Source: Bryobacterales bacterium (lineage in GTDB: Bacteria > Acidobacteriota > Terriglobia > Bryobacterales > Bryobacteraceae). From it: a DNA stretch of 64,000 nt. Positions 52,950 through 59,710 of the stretch are shown in pieces. A program made the position numbers and the translations under genes. Within the stretch, counting starts at the first letter, position 1; each line of letters starts with the position of its first letter. The notes under the pieces were generated by a model that was not told the origin of the DNA, did not search any database, and worked only from the letters and a program-made list of their open reading frames with translations. Location of the stretch: NCBI GenBank assembly GCA_003135055.1, contig PLDF01000219.1, positions 24,250-88,249 on the forward strand, in the 5' to 3' direction.

Positions 52950-54722
52950 ATGCGCCCGCTAAGTGTCCGATCCGCCTGCATTGCTTTCGCGGCGCTTCTC
53001 CTGCCCGCCTCCGGCTGCCGCCATAAGGCGCAGATCTCCGACCTTACCGGGGAGTTCGTTTACACCGTTCTCTCCTTTTCTCCCTCCGCTGCCACAGCCG
53101 CGGGGCTGCACGAATACAAAGGTCAGGTCTTCGACGAACAATTGGACGACATTGGCCCGGCCGCCGTCGACCACCAGCGGCGATTCTATGAGGATTTCAG
53201 CCGGCGCCTCGAACAGTTCGATCCCGATAAGCTGACGGCCCAGGAGCGGGCCGACCTGGCCATCCTGCAGGATCGAGTTGGTCTCGCCTTGCTCGATCTG
53301 GTCCAGCTTCGCAGCTATCTGCACAATCCCCTGCTGTACGTCCAGACGCTTGGAAACGCTCTCTACACCCCTTACGTTCTCAACTACGCGCCCAAAGTCG
53401 AGCGGTTCCGCCATATCGCTTCGCGCTTACGCCAGGTTCCGCTGTTGCTCGATCAGGCGACCACCAACATCACCTCCGCCCCGGCCGTGTGGGCCAAAGC
53501 CGCGATCGAATCGGGCCAGGGGATTATCGATCTGGTGGATAAGGAGCTTCGCGCCGCCGTTCCCGCGGAGGCGCGAAAAGATTACGAGGATGCCGCCGGC
53601 ATCGCGCTGCCCGCCATGCGCAAGTTCCAGAATTACATGCAGTACAAACTGCAATACCTCGACAACTACGATTGGCGGCTCGGCCCCGATCTCTATCGGA
53701 AGAAATTTCACTACCTGCTGGAATCGGGCGGCGAGCCGTCGGATCTCCTGGTTAACACCGAGCGGGAGTTCGCCGCCGTGCGCGCCCGCATGTTCGAACT
53801 GGCGCTGCCCTTGCATCGCGTTCTCGCCCCCTCCCACAAGGATCACGAGGGGCTCAACGGCGTGGAACGCCAGCAACTGGTCATCGGCGAGGTTCTGGCA
53901 AGTATCGCCAGCCGGCATTCCACGCCGGAATCGCTGCTGGAAGATGTACGCCGCGATATCGAGGAATCGCGCGCGTTCGTGCAGCAGAAACATCTGCTCG
54001 CATTGCCCGCGGGCCGCAATCTCCAGGTTGCGCCCACGCCGGCGTTCCTGCGGCAGCTCGATTTCGTGAGTGTTCTCCAAGCGGCGCCCGCGCTGCAGCC
54101 GCAGTTGGGCGCGTTCTATTGGATTACGCCCATTTCGCCGGACTGGCCTAAAGAGCGCGCCGAATCGAAACTGCGGGAATACGATTTCTATCGGTTGAAG
54201 CTGCTCACATTGCGCGACGCCATCCCGGGCCGCTACGCGCAAACGGAAGCGGCCAATACGGTGCAGCCGGAAGCGCGCCGCCTGCTGCGCTCCGTGTTTG
54301 GCGAGGCCGCATACATCCAAGGTTGGATGGAATACTCCACGTTGGCGGCGATGACCGCGGGCTTTGAGGACAATTCGCCCGAGATGGCGCTCACCTTCGC
54401 CAAGGAGCAGCTTCGCATAATCGCCGACGCCATCGTGGACGTGCGGCTGCATACGCTCAACTTGACCGACCAGGAAGCTCTCAGCCTGCTGCGGAACGGC
54501 GCGTTCCAGGAAGCGGAAGAGGCGCAAGCCAAGCTTCAGCGCGCCAAGCTCACGTCCTGCGAATTGCCCGGCTATTTCGTCGGCGCGGCCAATTGGCTCA
54601 AAGCGCGCGGCGAATACCAGGCCGCCCGCGGCGGATCTCCAGGCGATTTTCACGATCGCGCGCTGAAACAAGGCGCCGTCCCGATGTCGTCGCTGGTTGC
54701 CGTGCTGACGGGTAATACTTGA
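52950..54722 (+). CDS. DUF885-family lipoprotein with altered active-site motif
   Basis: The ATG at 52950 gives 590 residues with a lipoprotein-type signal (FAALLLPASGC). The body is the all-helical DUF885 fold (TVLSFSPSAATAAGLHEYKG, NPLLYVQTLGNALYTPYVLN, YDWRLGPDLYRKKFHYLLES, EFAAVRARMFELA). Related members carry a metallopeptidase-like HExxPGHY motif near the C-terminal third; here the equivalent segment reads LRDAIPGRYAQ. It is followed by AYIQGWMEYSTLAAM where others have EGWALYAE. The putative metal ligands are therefore replaced, suggesting a non-catalytic paralogue. It follows the cupin gene closely and may be co-transcribed. Confidence 0.85.
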   Translation: MRPLSVRSACIAFAALLLPASGCRHKAQISDLTGEFVYTVLSFSPSAATAAGLHEYKGQVFDEQLDDIGPAAVDHQRRFYEDFSRRLEQFDPDKLTAQERADLAILQDRVGLALLDLVQLRSYLHNPLLYVQTLGNALYTPYVLNYAPKVERFRHIASRLRQVPLLLDQATTNITSAPAVWAKAAIESGQGIIDLVDKELRAAVPAEARKDYEDAAGIALPAMRKFQNYMQYKLQYLDNYDWRLGPDLYRKKFHYLLESGGEPSDLLVNTEREFAAVRARMFELALPLHRVLAPSHKDHEGLNGVERQQLVIGEVLASIASRHSTPESLLEDVRRDIEESRAFVQQKHLLALPAGRNLQVAPTPAFLRQLDFVSVLQAAPALQPQLGAFYWITPISPDWPKERAESKLREYDFYRLKLLTLRDAIPGRYAQTEAANTVQPEARRLLRSVFGEAAYIQGWMEYSTLAAMTAGFEDNSPEMALTFAKEQLRIIADAIVDVRLHTLNLTDQEALSLLRNGAFQEAEEAQAKLQRAKLTSCELPGYFVGAANWLKARGEYQAARGGSPGDFHDRALKQGAVPMSSLVAVLTGNT

Positions 54723-54751
54723 AAGGGGGGCTGTAGTCAGGCATCGTCCTC

Positions 54752-54790
54752 AACGCGGAGGCGCGGAGGGGCGGAGCAAAACGCGGAGAG
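54752..54790. repeat. Dispersed repeat, family D (short copy)
   Basis: AACGCGGAGGCGCGGAGGGG continues to CGGAGCAAAACGCGGAGAG. It shares the core of 30195-30290. Confidence 0.65.
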
Positions 54791-54871
54791 GACATTCCCT
54801 GTTCTGATCTTTGCGCTGCCTCCAGTCTCACGTTCTCCCGATCAGTCGCTGACCGATTCGCTTTTGGCGAC

Positions 54872-54977
54872 AAAGTAGCTGCCGCCCAGCGGATCGGGCG
54901 TATTCGTCACCCCGCTCTCGTAAGCCAGTGTCTGTTGCGTGCGCAGCGCGATGGTCACCGCGTCGCCCGGCAGCGCG
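54872..54977 (-). pseudogene. Fragment of the acyl-CoA mutase large-subunit gene
   Basis: About 106 bases match 60191-60299 with roughly 90 percent identity by eye and one 3-base gap. On the minus strand they encode [20 protein letters not shown] and PDPLGGSYF, the same segment as in the intact mutase. Both ends stop abruptly. It lies just upstream of the MazEF-like module. Confidence 0.8.
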
Positions 54978-55042
54978 CCGGTTCGGTGAAGTCCCCATCC
55001 AAGTCACCGCCCGGCCTTTGGTAAACTCCGGACAGGAACGAG

Positions 55043-55261
55043 TTGAAAGAAATCGAGGAAGCGATCGACCGCTTGCCGCTGGAGGATATCCGGCGCATCG
55101 CCCAATGGCTTCGCGATCGGGAGAAAACGCGCCAGGGCGAGTGCCTGGGCACGGCATATCGTGAGATGGCTCTCGATACGGAGCGTGAACGCGACGCGCT
55201 GGAATGGTCCGAGGGCGTAATTGGAGATATCGCAACGGATCGGCCGGATGTTCCGCGGTGA
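55043..55261 (+). CDS. Antitoxin of a MazEF-like pair
   Basis: The start is TTG after a GGAACG site. The 72-residue product begins KEIEEAIDRLPLEDIRRIAQ, WLRDRE, a helical segment seen in small antitoxins that accompany MazF/PemK-type toxins, and ends in an acidic C-terminus (RERDALEWSEGVIGD). Its stop overlaps the toxin reading frame. The family is recognised only by context and general character. Confidence 0.6.
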   Translation: MKEIEEAIDRLPLEDIRRIAQWLRDREKTRQGECLGTAYREMALDTERERDALEWSEGVIGDIATDRPDVPR

Positions 55262-55596
55262 AGTTTGGCGGGGTCGATTTCGATCCCTCGCTGGGTGGCG
55301 AAATTCGCAATACGCGGCTCGCGGTAATGGTTAGCAACGATGCATCGAACAGAAACCTGAACCGCGTCCAAGTGGTCCCGATCACGAGCAATATTGCCCG
55401 GATCTATCCGAGTGAAGCGGCGGTCGAACTCCTCGGCGAATCGCGGAAGGCAATGGCCGATCGGATCGCGACCGTAAGTAAGCTGCGCCTGAAATCGAAG
55501 TTGGGGAATAGCTCAAGCGCGGATATGCTCGGAATCGAACGAGCGCTCGGCGTCCAACTTGGCCTCAGCCTGATACCGCCGCCGCTCCCCGGATAA
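55249..55596 (+). pseudogene. MazF/PemK-type toxin with an N-terminal frameshift
   Basis: The natural start appears to be the ATG at 55249 (MFRGEVWR), but a run of four G's near 55269-55272 has one base too many. The main frame then continues VDFDPSLGGEIRNTRLAVMV, SNDASNRNLNRVQVVPITSN, KAMADRIATVSKLRL. Translation could alternatively begin at a GTG at 55258 (VKFGGVDFDPSL), which would skip the conserved RGEVW strand. MazF toxins cleave mRNA at short motifs. The last codons and the stop (LIPPPLPG) are contributed by a fragment of the mutase small-subunit gene (55577-55627). Confidence 0.7.
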
Positions 55597-55627
55597 ACGT
55601 CACAATCGCTTCGAGCGACGCCCCCGG
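55577..55627 (-). pseudogene. Fragment: 3' end of the B12-binding subunit gene
   Basis: CGCCGCCGCTCCCCGGATAA continues to ACGCCCCCGG and matches 59287-59337 with about 4 differences in 51 bases. It forms the 3' border of the MazF-like gene, just as the intact subunit gene borders a DUF433 module at 59284. Confidence 0.8.
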
Positions 55628-55683
55628 ACTGCGGAGGTGTTGGCGCCAATTCTCGGACGGCTTCTCAACACGGTTGGCCAAAG

Positions 55684-56328
55684 TCATGTTGTACTAAATA
55701 GGCTATCGCCCTGTAACCAGAGGAATTTGTCGATGGCCTTGAAGTTGAACGAGTCAATCGACCCGGCAGCGAAAGGGTCCACCAGCCTAAGTTTATAGAA
55801 ATTACAGAACTTGGTCACCACTTCGCGAAGCTTGGGGTAAACCAAGAGGTCCTGCCGGTGGAACTTTGGATAACCCTCTTTGTGCCCGTCTTGCTTCTTG
55901 TAGGACCAGAGGCATTCATCAACGCGAGCATCGTAGATGGGGTAGGCATCGGGATTGTGCCAACTACAGTACTTGGTGGCAAAGGAAAAGCAGCCGCGCC
56001 GGAGTTTGCCGCTGTGAGCGATGAGATCGACGGCTCTGGATGACCCTTCGGCGAGCAGCGCGTCAATTCCGAGTCCGGCTATATGGCGGGCGAGCGTCTC
56101 AACATCAACGTCGAGAACCCGTGCGCTGTAGAGCCTATTGAGCGCCACAACCTTCAAGAGCACGTGAGTGGCCTCGGTGTTCTGCGGGAACTGTGCCCGG
56201 AGGTGCCCGAGCGCGTCCTCGGCAAGCCGCGTCGAGGGGTCCCTATCGAATTCGTCGCACCGTGTTCTTACGAGTTCGACAGTCGGGGTAGCGAGTAAGG
56301 CTGCTTGCCCGGGCCGCGTCCGTTCCAC
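55684..56328 (-). CDS. Hypothetical protein, possibly helix-hairpin-helix-like
   Basis: The 214-residue protein is mostly helical with a notable central motif, RGCFSFATKYCSWHNPDAYP followed by IYDARVDECLW, and a C-terminal KFHRQDLLVYPKLREVV. I have a vague memory of similar CSxHNPxxYPIYD motifs in uncharacterised proteins found near phage-defence or restriction genes, but cannot name a family. No signal or membrane segment is present. It lies in the accessory stretch between two TA loci, so an accessory or defence-related role is possible. Confidence 0.65.
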   Translation of the reverse strand: MERTRPGQAALLATPTVELVRTRCDEFDRDPSTRLAEDALGHLRAQFPQNTEATHVLLKVVALNRLYSARVLDVDVETLARHIAGLGIDALLAEGSSRAVDLIAHSGKLRRGCFSFATKYCSWHNPDAYPIYDARVDECLWSYKKQDGHKEGYPKFHRQDLLVYPKLREVVTKFCNFYKLRLVDPFAAGSIDSFNFKAIDKFLWLQGDSLFSTT

Positions 56329-56416
56329 AATGCGACAACGTTCTCACACTCCGCCTGAAAAAGCAACAGTCTCCGCCCCGCGCCGCCCCGCGCCGCCCCG
56401 CGCGAAACACAAGGGG

Positions 56417-57295
56417 CTATCGCTTTTCGAGTGCCAGCCCGATCGGGATGGTCTTCCCATCTGGGACCACTTTTTTCTCGACCGTCTTGTAGCCGCTCAT
56501 CTTGATCGTGATGGTGCGTGGAGTATCGCCTTGCTTGAGCAGGACAAAGGCCAGCGGCGACACTCCAGCCTTGTTCCCGTCGACCTCAACCTCGGCTCCA
56601 GGCGGAACGGTCACAACAGCGCACTTGGATGCTTGGCCTTTTTGCACCAGATCGGCCAGCTCTTCCGGGCTCAGAATGTGTCCCACATTTGCCAATCCAG
56701 CCGCGGCGGCGGGCGAACCCTTGGCAGCTTCTGAATTCGCCACCGCCTGTTCAAGCGACGGATTTGACGGAGTGGCCGGCAGCGGCAGCGGCCACGGCGC
56801 TGCGGGACGTGACGACTCCACCACCGCGTGCTTGGGGAAAATACAAGAATGGCTGCCGTCATCCACGAAGAACGTGTTGTCAGCAAAGCGAACTTCTTCT
56901 AGCCATGCGACAGCACCCATCCGGCCGCCGTACTGATGAAAATATACTCCGTCACCCCAGTAAGGCTTGGCGACCTTGTTTGGTTTTACAACCTCGGAAG
57001 AATCATAGGAATATACCGATTTATTTGCTTCGGCCATTGCGTCGACAAAGGCCACTCCAAAGCGAACCGCAACTATGGTCTTCGTCGTGGCGTTTTTATA
57101 CTCGATCCGAAGATAATGGTCCCAGGGATCCTTTTCTGCACCCAGCAGCCCTGAGGAGAAGGGGAACGAGTGCGGGTCTACTTTTTGAAATTCTATCGGA
57201 CAGGCTGGGGGCAAAGGTTGGCCGACCGCTGCCACAGCGATCAGAAACATCACCGGGCAGGTCCACATACTTGATATTGGAGCAAGGACTTGCAT
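56417..57295 (-). CDS. Secreted PEGA-domain protein
   Basis: The start at 57293-57295 gives 292 residues with a signal peptide (WTCPVMFLIAVAAVGQPL). A beta-rich domain (WDHYLRIEYKNATTKTIVAV, RFGVAFVDAMAE) is followed by a linker with SLEQAVANSEAAKG and a C-terminal PEGA domain (TVPPGAEVEVDGNKAGVSPL, ITIKMSGYKTVEKKV). PEGA domains are surface-linked beta modules. Just after its stop (56372-56403) is a 10-bp GC-rich tandem repeat, three copies. Confidence 0.82.
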   Translation of the reverse strand: MQVLAPISSMWTCPVMFLIAVAAVGQPLPPACPIEFQKVDPHSFPFSSGLLGAEKDPWDHYLRIEYKNATTKTIVAVRFGVAFVDAMAEANKSVYSYDSSEVVKPNKVAKPYWGDGVYFHQYGGRMGAVAWLEEVRFADNTFFVDDGSHSCIFPKHAVVESSRPAAPWPLPLPATPSNPSLEQAVANSEAAKGSPAAAAGLANVGHILSPEELADLVQKGQASKCAVVTVPPGAEVEVDGNKAGVSPLAFVLLKQGDTPRTITIKMSGYKTVEKKVVPDGKTIPIGLALEKR

Positions 57296-57326
57296 CTGGC
57301 CACCCGTCTGCCTGCACATTAGTTTA

Positions 57327-57818
57327 TCAGCCTTCGGCAAGCGCCCGATAGAGCGTCGAACGGCTTACATTTAGAAGGTCGGCGACATACTGGCAGCCCT
57401 CGCCTTTCCGATCAACTGGGCGGGCGTGCTCGATCTGTTCGGCGGTGAGCTTGGCTTTCCGGCCAAACTTCACGCCTCGGCGCTGCGCGGCTTTCGCGCC
57501 GGCGTGTGCGTTCGGAAATAAGGCTTCGTTCAAGTTCGGCTAGCACTCGATCATCTGCCACATGGCGCGGCCCGTGGGCGTCGCCGTGTCGATTGCCTCC
57601 GTGAGCGAATGGAATTTCACGCCGCGGGCGCGGAGGTCGTCCAGCATCGTTATCAAATCCGAAGGCAACGCGCAAGGGCAGGGCGCTTGCGCGCTTGCTG
57701 GTGGCTCCTGATAAGCCCTGTCCTCGTAGATGTGGGAGCACCGGGCGCGTTTCAGTGCGGCAAGTTGCAGGGCGGTTGTCTGGTCGTCGGTGCTGGTGCG
57801 GGCGTAGCCGTATTTCAT
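57327..57818 (-). pseudogene. Decayed serine recombinase (resolvase)
   Basis: The start at 57816-57818 encodes MKYGYARTSTDDQTTALQLA with the catalytic Ser. Frames then switch repeatedly: GLSGATSKRAS, a deletion of about 25 residues where the KLDRLGRS motif should be, DLITMLDDLRARGVKFHSLT, VLAELERSLISERTR, and finally the HTH end KFGRKAKLTAEQIEHARPV, DLLNVSRSTLYRALAEG. At least three frameshifts and a deletion make it inactive. It probably marks an old transposon or plasmid insertion in this accessory stretch; a second fragment lies at 50481-50534. Confidence 0.85.
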
Positions 57819-57962
57819 GCCGCCTATTTTGACCCTGACTTTTGACACACGTCAAGGGAGCCATTGGCGGGCCTTCCGGCGATGATGCGAAATTTACCCT
57901 TATGTGCGACGCGCCGAGGCCCTCCAGATCCAGCCTTCCGGCCCCTCAGATTCTGGGGGACT

Positions 57963-58289
57963 TCACTTGTAAGGGATGTCAACCTCGGTAAAACTGCCCG
58001 GCGCGGCGGCGTTCACCGCAGCGGCTATTTTATCGAGATGCATACGCACCATGGGCCACTGCGAGTTGCCAAGCACCACAATGGAAATCCGGCGGCCCGT
58101 CAGATTCTGCTGATACCGCATATTCTTGTCCGTTGTGACCAAGATATCGAACCCAGCGCTCTCCGCGGCATCCAGCAAGTCGCCATTGGAAATCCTGTCC
58201 CAGCCGCGATCTCTTGCTTCCGTGACGGCGTGACCCGCCAACCGCGGGATAATGCCGCTGGGCGTGCCGTGATCAAAGAGAATGCGCAT
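57963..58289 (-). CDS. DUF5615 PIN-like toxin (module 1)
   Basis: The start at 58287-58289 gives 108 residues with the DUF5615 PIN-like signature: MRILFDHGTPSG (first Asp), AVTEARDRGWDRISNGDLLD, AGFDILVTTDKNMRYQQNLT (Asp) and RRISIVVLGNSQWPMVR. These proteins are predicted ribonuclease toxins paired with DUF433 antitoxins. Its start overlaps the antitoxin end by 17 bases. It is the intact version of the broken toxin in module 2. Confidence 0.85.
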   Translation of the reverse strand: MRILFDHGTPSGIIPRLAGHAVTEARDRGWDRISNGDLLDAAESAGFDILVTTDKNMRYQQNLTGRRISIVVLGNSQWPMVRMHLDKIAAAVNAAAPGSFTEVDIPYK

Positions 58290-58548
58290 TCGCCGTTGTT
58301 GACGCAAGAACGGGAGCCGGCGATGGCGCATCAAGGCTGCGCGCGGCAAATTCAAGCACGGCTTTGATCTGCTGAGGCGTCACATGAAACTGTTCCACGA
58401 TTTCATCGATGCTTGCGCCCGCCTCGAGATTTTCAAAAACCGTTGCAACGGGCATCCGAGTGTCGCGAAAAACCCATGCGCCGCTACGCCTTCCCGGCAC
58501 GCTCTCCACGGCGGGGCATTGCGACCAGTCGAGACTTGCTGTCGCCAT
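58273..58548 (-). CDS. DUF433 antitoxin (module 1)
   Basis: The start at 58546-58548, after a GAAGGAGTAC ribosome-binding site, gives 91 residues. The DUF433 helix-turn-helix-like body contains VFRDTRMPVATVFENLEAGA, SIDEIVEQFHVTPQQIKAVL. The open frame continues upstream as [11 protein letters not shown] of the mutase small subunit, showing that the module was joined to a mutase gene fragment. It should neutralise the DUF5615 toxin and repress the operon. Confidence 0.87.
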   Translation of the reverse strand: MATASLDWSQCPAVESVPGRRSGAWVFRDTRMPVATVFENLEAGASIDEIVEQFHVTPQQIKAVLEFAARSLDAPSPAPVLASTTANAHSL

Positions 58549-58581
58549 GAACTGTACTCCTTCTCTTAGAGTATGCCAAAG

Positions 58582-58641
58582 GTGCGCGCCCGAAAGAATC
58601 GACAGCCCGATCACCTGAACGTCTTCCAGCAGCGCCGCGTT
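58582..58641 (-). pseudogene. Fragment: middle of the B12-binding subunit gene
   Basis: Sixty bases (GTGCGCGCCCGAAAGAATCG ... CAGCGCCGCGTT) match 59473-59532 with one difference. On the minus strand they encode [13 protein letters not shown], in frame with the module 1 antitoxin. The near-identity suggests a recent event. Confidence 0.88.
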
Positions 58642-58671
58642 GCTCTCGCTCCCCCTAAAACACGGCAGAGC

Positions 58672-59001
58672 TTAAGCGAAGGGCATTGCAACTTCTGTGC
58701 AGCTAGCCGGCGTTGCCGCGTTCACCGCTGCGACGACTTGCGCAACGTGTGGTCTAATGAGAGTCCATCGCCCCTGACCCAACACCACGATAGCAATCTT
58801 GCGGCCCTTAAGATTCTGCCGATAGCGAGATTTTTGTCCGTGGTAACAAGTACTTCGAAGCCTGCCGCCTCGGCTTCGTTTAGCAACTCGCCGTTTTCCA
58901 ATTTCTCCCATCCACGGGCGCGGGCCTCTGTGACCATGTGGCGATCGATTCGGAAAGCGGGCAAGCGTTCGCGGTGTCCCGTTATCGAAGAGAACCGACA
59001 T
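58672..59001 (-). pseudogene. Frameshifted DUF5615 PIN-like toxin (module 2)
   Basis: From the ATG at 58999-59001 the frame reads MSVLFDNGTPRTLARF. The homologous middle (RIDRHMVTEARARGWEKLEN, GELLNEAEAAGFEVLVTTDK) is in another frame, and the C-terminus (RQNLKGRKIAIVVLGQGRWT) returns to the first. Two compensating shifts destroy the central catalytic Asp segment. It is clearly paralogous to module 1. Confidence 0.82.
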
Positions 59002-59237
59002 TACGGTAAGGAAGCTGGCGCTTCCGCGGTATGGGCGGCACATTGTAGGACGGCTTCAACCTGCTCACGAGTGACCCCAAATTCCTCGACCAGCTCGTCA
59101 ACGGTCATGTCCTGAAGGTTCTCGAACACCGTCGAAACCGGCATGCGAGTGCCTCGGAAGAGCCATGCGCCGCTACGCTTGCCGGGGATGCTCTCCACAG
59201 CGGGGCATTGCGACCAGTCGAGAGTTGCTATTGCCAT
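59001..59237 (-). CDS. DUF433 antitoxin (module 2)
   Basis: The 78-residue protein (MAIATLDWSQCPAVESIPGK, LFRGTRMPVSTVFENLQDMT, VDELVEEFGVTREQVEAVLQ) is intact although its toxin partner is broken. It is a close paralogue of the module 1 antitoxin, including its upstream leader. With no active cognate toxin it may act as an anti-addiction copy able to neutralise module 1. Confidence 0.87.
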   Translation of the reverse strand: MAIATLDWSQCPAVESIPGKRSGAWLFRGTRMPVSTVFENLQDMTVDELVEEFGVTREQVEAVLQCAAHTAEAPASLP

Positions 59238-59263
59238 AAACTGTACTCCTTCTCTGAGAGTAC
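59238..59263. promoter_or_regulatory. Leader/operator shared by both DUF433 modules
   Basis: GTACTC (59243-59248) and GAGTAC (59258-59263) form an inverted pair that also contains the ribosome-binding site. The same leader (AACTGTACTCCTTCTC) occurs at 58549-58574. It is a candidate autoregulatory site, inferred from symmetry and conservation. Confidence 0.45.
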
Positions 59264-59283
59264 GCCAAAAGGTGAGGGAGAAA

Positions 59284-59676
59284 CTACGCCACCGCTCCCC
59301 GAATAAACGTCACAATCGCTTCCAGCGAAGCCCCCGGCTGAAACACCGCCGCCACGCCTTGCCGCTTCAACTCCACGGCGTCCTCGTCGGGCACGATTCC
59401 GCCCACGATCACCTTCACGTCGCCCATATCCTTCTCGCGCAGCAGTTCCATCACCCGCGGCACAATGGCGTTGTGCGCGCCCGAAAGAATCGACAGCCCG
59501 ATCACCTGAACGTCTTCCTGCAGCGCCGCGTTCACAATCATCTCCGGCGTCTGCCGCAGGCCCGTGTAGATCACCTCCATGCCGGCATCGCGTAGCGCGC
59601 GCGCAATCACCTTGGCGCCGCGGTCGTGCCCGTCCAGGCCCGGCTTGGCCACTAGCACTCGAATGGGTCGGGACAT
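59284..59676 (-). CDS. B12-binding small subunit of an acyl-CoA mutase
   Basis: The start at 59674-59676 gives 130 residues, one cobalamin-binding Rossmann domain with the DxHxxG motif ([20 protein letters not shown]), the SxL motif ([11 protein letters not shown]) and the GG motif ([19 protein letters not shown]). It carries the adenosylcobalamin cofactor to the large subunit encoded 34 bases upstream. A separate small subunit is typical of isobutyryl-CoA and hydroxyisobutyryl-CoA mutases and of some methylmalonyl-CoA mutases. Fragments of this gene occur at 55577 and 58582. Confidence 0.93.
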   Translation of the reverse strand: MSRPIRVLVAKPGLDGHDRGAKVIARALRDAGMEVIYTGLRQTPEMIVNAALQEDVQVIGLSILSGAHNAIVPRVMELLREKDMGDVKVIVGGIVPDEDAVELKRQGVAAVFQPGASLEAIVTFIRGAVA

Positions 59677-59710
59677 GTTTTCTATCGGCTGGGGTTCATA
59701 TTTGCCATCT

